NCBI GenBank assembly: GCA_019096065.1
Contig: JAGUCH010000001.1
Span: 10,788,001 to 10,852,000, forward strand
Reading direction: 5' to 3'
From: Paracyclopina nana
Taxonomy: Eukaryota > Arthropoda > Copepoda > Cyclopoida > Cyclopettidae
Length of the DNA stretch: 64,000 nucleotides
Shown: positions 58,501 to 64,000 of the stretch, piece after piece
Layout: each line of letters starts with the position of its first letter
Position numbering within the stretch: position 1 is the first letter of the stretch
Made by a program: the position numbers and the translations under genes
Notes under the pieces: generated by a model
Told to the model about the DNA's origin: nothing
Seen by the model: the letters and a program-made list of their open reading frames with translations, nothing else
Databases searched by the model: none

Positions 58501-61500
58501 CTGAGGCTACAGCCACAACTGAGGATACAGCCACTGCAGAAGAGACAGTCACTGCTGAGGACACAGCCACTGCTGAGGACACAACTACTGCTGAAGGGAC
58601 AGCCACTGCTGAGGACAAATCTACTGCTGAGGATGCAACCACTTCTAAAGACACAGCCACTGCAGAGGACACAGCCCCAGCAGAGGACATAGCCTTTGCT
58701 GAGGACACAGCCACTGTTGAGGACACAGCCATTGCTAATGACACAGCCACTGCTGAGGAGACAGCCCCTGATCAGGACAAAGCCACTGCTGAAGACACAG
58801 CCATTACTGAGGACACAGCCACTGCTGAGGACACAGCCACTGCTGAAGAGACAGTTGCTGCTGAGGCCACTGCTGAGGACACAGCCACTAATGAGAACAC
58901 AGCCACTGCTGAAGGGACAGTCACTGCTGAGGATGCAACCACTTCTAAAGACACAGCCACTGCAGAGGACACAGCCCCTGTTGAGGACACAGCCACTGGT
59001 GAGGACACAGCCACTGCTGAGGACAAAGCCCCTGCAGAGGACACAGCCACTGCTGAGGACACAGCCACTACTGAAGACACAGCCACTGCTGAAGAGACAG
59101 TCGCTGCTGAGAATACAGCCACTGCTGAGGACACAGCCACTACTGAGGACACAGCCATTGCTGAAGAGACAGTTGCTGCTGATGACACAGCCACTGCTGT
59201 GGACACAGCTACTGCTGAAGGGACATTCACTGCTAAGAATGCAACAACTTCTAAAGACACAACCACTGCAGAGGACACAGCCACTGCTGAGGACACAGCC
59301 ACTGCTGAGGACACAGCCACTGCTGAGGACACAGCCACTGCTGAGGACACATCCATTGCAGAAGACCCAACCAATGCTAATGTGTCAGCCACTGCTGAGG
59401 ACACAGCCACTGCTGAGGACACAGCCACTGGTGAGGACACAGCCATTGCTAATGACACTGCCACTGCTGAGGACACAGCCCCTGCAGAGGACACAGCCCC
59501 TGCAGAGGACACAGCCACTGCTGAGGACACAGCCACTGCTGAGGACACAGCCACTACTGAGGACACAGCCACTACTGAAGACACAGCCACTGCTGAAGAG
59601 ACAGTCGCTGCTGAGGATACAGCCACTGCTGAGGACACAGCCACTACTGAGGACACAGCCATTGCTGAAGAGACAGTTGCTGCTGATGACACAGCCACTG
59701 CTGTGGACACAGCTACTGCTGAAGGGACATTCACTGCTAAGAATGCAACAACTTCTAAAGACACAACCACTGTAGAGGACACAGCCACTGCTGAGGACAC
59801 AGCCACTGCTGAGGACACATCCATTGCAGAAGACCCAACCAATGCTAATGTGTCAGCCACTGCTGAGGACACAGCCACTGCTGAGGACACAGCCACTGCT
59901 GAGGACACAGCCATTGCTAATGACACTGCCACTGCTGAGAATGCAACTGCTTCTAAAGACACAGCCATTGCAGAGGACACAGCACCTGCTGAGGACACAG
60001 CCACTGTTGAGGACACAGCCACTGCTGAGGACATAGCCTCTGCTGAGGACACAGCCACTATTGAGGACACAGCCACTGCTGAGGACAAAGCCATTGGTGA
60101 GGACACTGTCTCTGCTGAGGACACAGCCACTGCTGATTACACAGCCACTGCTGAGAACACAGCCAAATCTGAACTCAAAGCCACTGCTGAAGACACAACC
60201 AATGCTGAGGACACAGCCACTGCTGAGGACATGGCCACTGCTGTGGACACAGCCAATGCTCAGGACACAGCCACCAACTGTAAATATGAGCCCAACTCTG
60301 CTCAAGATCCTATAGCTACTGATGAACCGCCCACTGATGATGAACCATCCAGTGAGCTAGCTATTGCTGCTGACTCTCATGCTGCTAATCAACCAGCCAC
60401 AGCTGATGATGTAATCACTTTTATGATCCTGCAACTTCTGATGATCCTGATATTGTTCATGGGCCCTTGAGTGCTGATGTGAAAGAAATTGATAATGATT
60501 CAACCAAAGCTGATGAGCCAGATGCTGCTGTTGACCCAAACACTGCTGATAAGCCAGCCACTACAGGTAATGATCCCAAAGCTGATGAGCCAGACACTGC
60601 TAATGAACCAGCCACAGATGATGAGCCAGACACTGCTGATCAGCAGGCAACTACTGATGAACCTACCATAGTTTATGAGGAGTCAGCAGCTGATGTAAAA
60701 GAAATTGCAGATGCATCATGCTCTCCTGATGAACCTGCCATTGCTGCTGAAACAGCCACTGCTGATGAGCCCACAGCTGATGAAGATACTTTCATTGGCA
60801 ATGAGCAAAGCATGGTGGATAACTCATCCAATGCAGATAAATCAGCCATTGCTGAAAAGGTAGCCAGTGCTGATGAGCAAGCCAGTGATTATGCGCCACA
60901 CATTTTGGATGAACCAGCCACTGCTGATGAGCCAGCCACTACTGATGAGCCAGTCACTACTGATGAGCCAACCATTGCTGAAAAGCCAGTCATTGTTGTT
61001 GAGCCAGCCACATGTGTTGTGTCTAGCATAGCCGATGATTCAACCACAGCTGCTGAGCCAACAACTTCTAATGAGCAAACTGCTGAAGATGAGCCAGCAA
61101 TTGCTGTTATGTCTTGCACAGCTAATGACTCAAATACTCCTGATAAGCCAGTCAATGATAATGAGCCAGCAAGTGCTGGTCCCAGACCTTCAGATGGCTC
61201 AGCTACGGCTGGTGAGACAGCTACTGATGATGATGCACTCACTGCTCATGGTGCTGCCACTGCTGATGAAGCAGCCTCTGCTGATGAAGCAGCCTCTGCT
61301 GATGATGCAGTTGATTCTATTGACACAGCCACTGCTTACAGGCTAGTTAATACTGCTTTGCTATCCAATTCTGATAACCCAACTATTGCTAATGAGTCAC
61401 CCATTGAAGAAAAGCCATCCACTGATGAGGAGCCAGCCATAGGCAATAAGGAAGCCATAGCTGTTGAGCCAGTTACAGCTGTTGAGCCAGTTACAGCTGT

Positions 61501-64000
61501 TGAGCCAGTCATAGTAAATATGCCTACAGCTGCTGATGAGCCACACTCTACTGATGTGTCTTGTACAGCTGATGATTTAATCACTGCTGATGAGCCAATC
61601 ACTACTAATGAACAATCTAGTGAACTTCCCCAAAGCAATGACCCAGTAACTGGTGATGAGGCAAACGCTGATGATGAACCAGCAAACACTGATAAACCAG
61701 CTATTGCTGGTGAATCAAGCTTTGCAGATGAGCCAGCACCAGAAGATGAACATTGCATTGAGCCAGCCACAGCAGATAAGCTAGAAAATGGTGATGATCT
61801 AACTATTGAGCCAACCACTGCTGTTGAGCCAATTACTACTGAAGATCCAGCAACTACTCAAGAGCCAGTCAATCAAGATGATCTAGCCACTGCAGATGAG
61901 CCCTCCAGACCTGTTGAGCCTGCCATTGCTGATGAGACAGCCGTTGCTGATGAGACAGCCGTTGCTGATGAGACAGTCGTTGCTGATGAGACAGCCGTTG
62001 CTGATGAGACAGCCATTGCTGATGAGACAGCCATTGCTGATGAGACAGCCGTTGCTGATGAGTCAGCCACTCCTGATAAGCTAGCCTCTTCTCATGAAAC
62101 GGCTTCTTTTGATGAGAAAACAATCACTGCAAGTGCTGATGAGCCAGCTACTGCTGATGAGCAAGCCAATGCTGATGACATAGCAATTAATCTTGAGACA
62201 GCCTCCACTGTTGAGCCAATCACAACAGCTCAGCAGGCCATTGATGATAAATCTACGACTAATGATGACCCAGCAAACTCTGCTGAACAGGCCACCTCAG
62301 ATCAGCTAGCAAAGGTGCTAACCACTGGTGAAGAGGCACCGACTGCTGATCAGCATGCCAATGCTTGTGATCCTGCCAAAATTGATGAGTCATCTACTGC
62401 TGGAGGAGCCACCATTGCTGATCAGCAAGACAATTGTAATGGGCTAGTATTGTCAGATGATCCAACACCATCAGATAATGTCCCTGAGCACCAGGCATCA
62501 GCAGATGAGCAATCATCAGTAATTGTGTCTGATACTGATGAGCTGGCATCAGCCAATGAGCACGATGATTTGCCTTGGCCAGCATCTGTGGACAAATCTG
62601 CTCAATCAGATGAGAATGCTTCATCTGATCAGTATATTCAATCTGAAATGGCTGTTTCCATAAATGAGCCTACTACTTCTGATAAGCCAATGCCATCTAA
62701 AGAACCTGATGAAAACACTCCCTCTGTTGAGCCTTCTTCCTCTGATGAGCCTGCTCTCTCAGAAGAACCAGATGAAAATGCTCCCACTGTTGAGCCTGCT
62801 CCCTCTAATGAGTCTGCTCTCTCTGTTGAGTCTGCTCCCTCTGATGAGCCTGCTCCCTATGATGAGCCTGCTCCCTCTGAGGAACCTGCTCCCTTTGAGG
62901 AACCTGCTCCCTCTGATGAGCCTGCTCTCTCTGGTGAGCCTGCTCCCTCTGATGAGCCTGCTCCCTCTGATGAGCCTGCTCCCTCTGATGAGCCTGCTCC
63001 CTCTGATGAGCCTGCTCCCTCTGATGAGCCTGCTCTCTATAATAAGCCTGCTCTTACAAATGAGCCTGAACCAGTGCCCTCTAATGAGCCTACTGTCTCT
63101 GATGAGCCTGCTCCCTCTGATAAGCCTGCTCCCTCTGATGAGCCTGCTCCTTCTGATGAGCTTGCTCCCTCTAATGAGCCTGCTCCCTCTGATGATCCTA
63201 CTCCCTCTGAAGCTCCTGCTCCCAAAATTGAGCTAGCTTCAGCTATCAAACCAAAAGATGATAAAGTATCACCTTCTGATGAGCCTAGGGAAAAGCAAAA
63301 TGGTACATTTTGTAAAAAAGTGGAAGTTTCAAGTGTAGCACCTTTAGAAAAAATTTTCGGTATCGCACAGAAAATTGAGGAAGGTGACAACTTTTGTGGG
63401 ATTGAGACAGAAGTCTCATTGCAAGAATTCACCTCAAAAGTGGCCCATAGAGTTGTAAAACTTAACGAAACCCATCCCACTAAGGATGTCGCAACATACT
63501 CCCAAGAAGAAGTTGATCATTCAATTGTTGATATGATTGAGCCTGTTCATGGTACTGCTTGCCCAGAGGATAGTAGCAAAGAACATCATGATCAAAAGGA
63601 AAAGGCAGACTTACTTCCATCAGAGGCTGTTGAAGAAACATCTACCATGATTGATGTGGATCATGAAGGTAAAACTAATTTTCCTTCTAGGATAGATCAT
63701 ACAAATAGGAACAAATGTTTTACTCACTTTTTACTTTCTAGCAGCTGATTCATCTCCAAGCAAGCTTGAAGCAGTTATTGAAGGTGAGCAACCTTATGGT
63801 CCTTTTGATAAATTGCCTTTTAGAGTTAGCCTTTCTTGTGTCAATAAATATCACAAAATAAAATGCACATTGGATTGGCAAAGCATAGAAATCAGCATTA
63901 TTTCATAAAATTATTTTATCATTCCATAGGTGAGAAGATTGGTAGTAACCAAGAAGAAATCATTGTTGAGCATCGAGTAACTTTTGGCGAGGCCACTGAA
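37517..64000 (+). CDS. futsch: futsch / MAP1-family giant microtubule-associated protein (partial, continues past window)
   Basis: This cytoskeletal protein binds microtubules in neurons, shaping axons and synapses. Exons 37517-37694, 51199-51297, 51356-51696, 51759-63668, 63742-63783 and 63930 onward join in phase. ATG 37517 has a good context (GCAATGG). The head matches MAP1: LVTEVLIHPQLNTLQQCM, FTKHRHIINGGYTF, and the metallo-beta-lactamase-like domain from about residue 250 (HPTLYVFPGGQGDSALFGIN, LVDGGF, NLYHKVGHGKLDMYVI, FPGSTPQNKV). A Lys/Ser-rich probable microtubule-binding stretch follows (about 513-690), then KTPDEVEDLPEHE near 828, a motif I know from Drosophila Futsch. From about residue 1250 an acidic hexapeptide repeat array runs to about 4020. 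Near 60417-60422 (ACTTTTATG) the frame shifts by one base and the repeat pattern continues in the next frame: a one-base loss or an assembly error. The light-chain end is outside the window. Confidence 0.9.
38843..38867. repeat. Poly(T) tract, 25 bases
   Basis: An uninterrupted run of T lies inside futsch intron 1. On the minus strand it is a poly(A) run and could be the tail of an old retroposed insertion, but the neighbouring sequence gave me no identity. Confidence 0.8.
50336..50748. mobile_element. Harbinger-type MITE, copy 2 (413 bp, TAA target duplication)
   Basis: It has the same ends (GGCCTGGATCAGCTGG) and the same 413-bp length as the copy at 30557, here flanked by TAA at 50333-50335 and 50749-50751. 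The two copies run almost base for base in the same orientation with scattered substitutions, so they are recent relatives. It lies in futsch intron 1, about 450 bases before exon 2. Confidence 0.85.
54900..63220 (+). repeat. 18-bp / 6-residue repeat array inside the giant futsch exon
   Basis: The coding sequence is dominated by 18-bp units in three flavours. GATGAGCCAGCCACTGCT (DEPATA) is scattered through 55,000-57,600 and 60,500-62,300. GAGGACACAGCCACTGCT (EDTATA) is dense in 57,680-60,270. GATGAGCCTGCTCCCTCT (DEPAPS) is dense in 62,830-63,210. All fit one ancestral unit. The period is a multiple of three and stops are rare in several frames, which also opens long shadow frames on the other strand. 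Each TAED or TADE segment is an S/T-x-x-D/E site of the casein kinase 2 type. Confidence 0.9.
59050..59935 (+). repeat. 504-bp higher-order duplication within the array
   Basis: The block EETVAAE...AVDTATAEGTFTAKNATTSKD...SIAEDPTNANVSATAED occurs twice, offset by exactly 504 bp at GAAGAGACAG (59091 and 59595) and at GGACATTCACTGCTAAGAAT (59221 and 59725). Beyond that, the second copy lacks about two 18-bp units. A smaller 228-bp offset is seen for AEGTASVEDTAEDKA (GCACAGCCTC at 57721 and 57949). Confidence 0.85.

Noticed and set aside
57532-59775. Plus-strand open frames of LLRTQP-type repeats in another frame of the futsch exon
   Set aside because: They are the same 18-bp unit read out of frame, with no conserved domain attached.
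58772-60130. Long minus-strand open frame (452 codons, Ala/Val/Ser repeats) opposite futsch
   Set aside because: It is a shadow of the 18-bp repeat, which lacks stops in several frames. The sense frame joins the conserved MAP1 head and follows splice phases.
60405-60430. Programmed -1 ribosomal frameshift in futsch
   Set aside because: No in-phase X XXY YYZ slippery site or obvious stem-loop is present. A lost base in the T run explains the data more simply.

Overview
This window is animal nuclear DNA, most likely from an arthropod (perhaps a crustacean). The support is intron-rich genes with GT-AG introns, a Futsch/MAP1 gene with the insect-type KTPDEVEDL motif, a pico/lamellipodin gene, and several families of cut-and-paste DNA transposons. 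I cannot name the species. All exon boundaries are my own reading of splice consensus and reading-phase continuity.

Region 1 (1 to about 11,900) is most of a large multi-gene DNA transposon of the CACTA/EnSpm (CMC) type. Its left end lies outside the window. A nine-exon minus-strand gene (623-4453) encodes a 1018-aa orphan protein with basic and acidic tracts. It is divergent from a plus-strand transposase gene (4892-8361, 1119 aa when spliced). Two shorter plus-strand genes follow (8843-9694 and 10171-10797). They are paralogs of the transposase N-terminal domain. All three related proteins can end in a CaaX prenylation box. In the transposase gene the box is reached only when the single intron is kept, and that intron carries its own AATAAA. 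The element therefore seems built to make either transposase or a short, probably lipid-anchored protein. The four starts share a leader motif (ACCGT) just before the ATG. 21-bp GTGCGCCCCTCACAGCG-type minisatellites sit at the promoters and in one intron.

Region 2 (about 12,000-26,640) holds pico (MIG-10/RIAM/lamellipodin family; RA-PH Rap/Ras effector and Ena/VASP recruiter) in six exons. Its 8-kb first intron contains an 863-bp terminal-inverted-repeat element with a 9-bp target duplication.

Region 3 (26,720-29,843) is a compact cluster. It contains a serine racemase-type PLP enzyme (three exons, clear TATA box), a small two-pass membrane protein of unknown function, and, convergent on the minus strand, a six-exon glutathionyl-hydroquinone reductase with an apparent one-base frameshift.

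Region 4 (29,844-37,516) is mostly non-coding. It carries a 413-bp Harbinger-type MITE and a nested pair of inverted-repeat elements. Region 5 (37,517 to the window end) is a giant futsch/MAP1 gene: a short first exon, a 13.5-kb first intron (with a second copy of the same MITE), the conserved MAP1 metallo-beta-lactamase-like head, and an enormous exon of about 12 kb. The second half of that exon is an 18-bp / 6-residue repeat array that has radiated into three flavours (ADEPAT, AEDTAT, SDEPAP). The array contains one apparent one-base frameshift. The gene continues past base 64,000.
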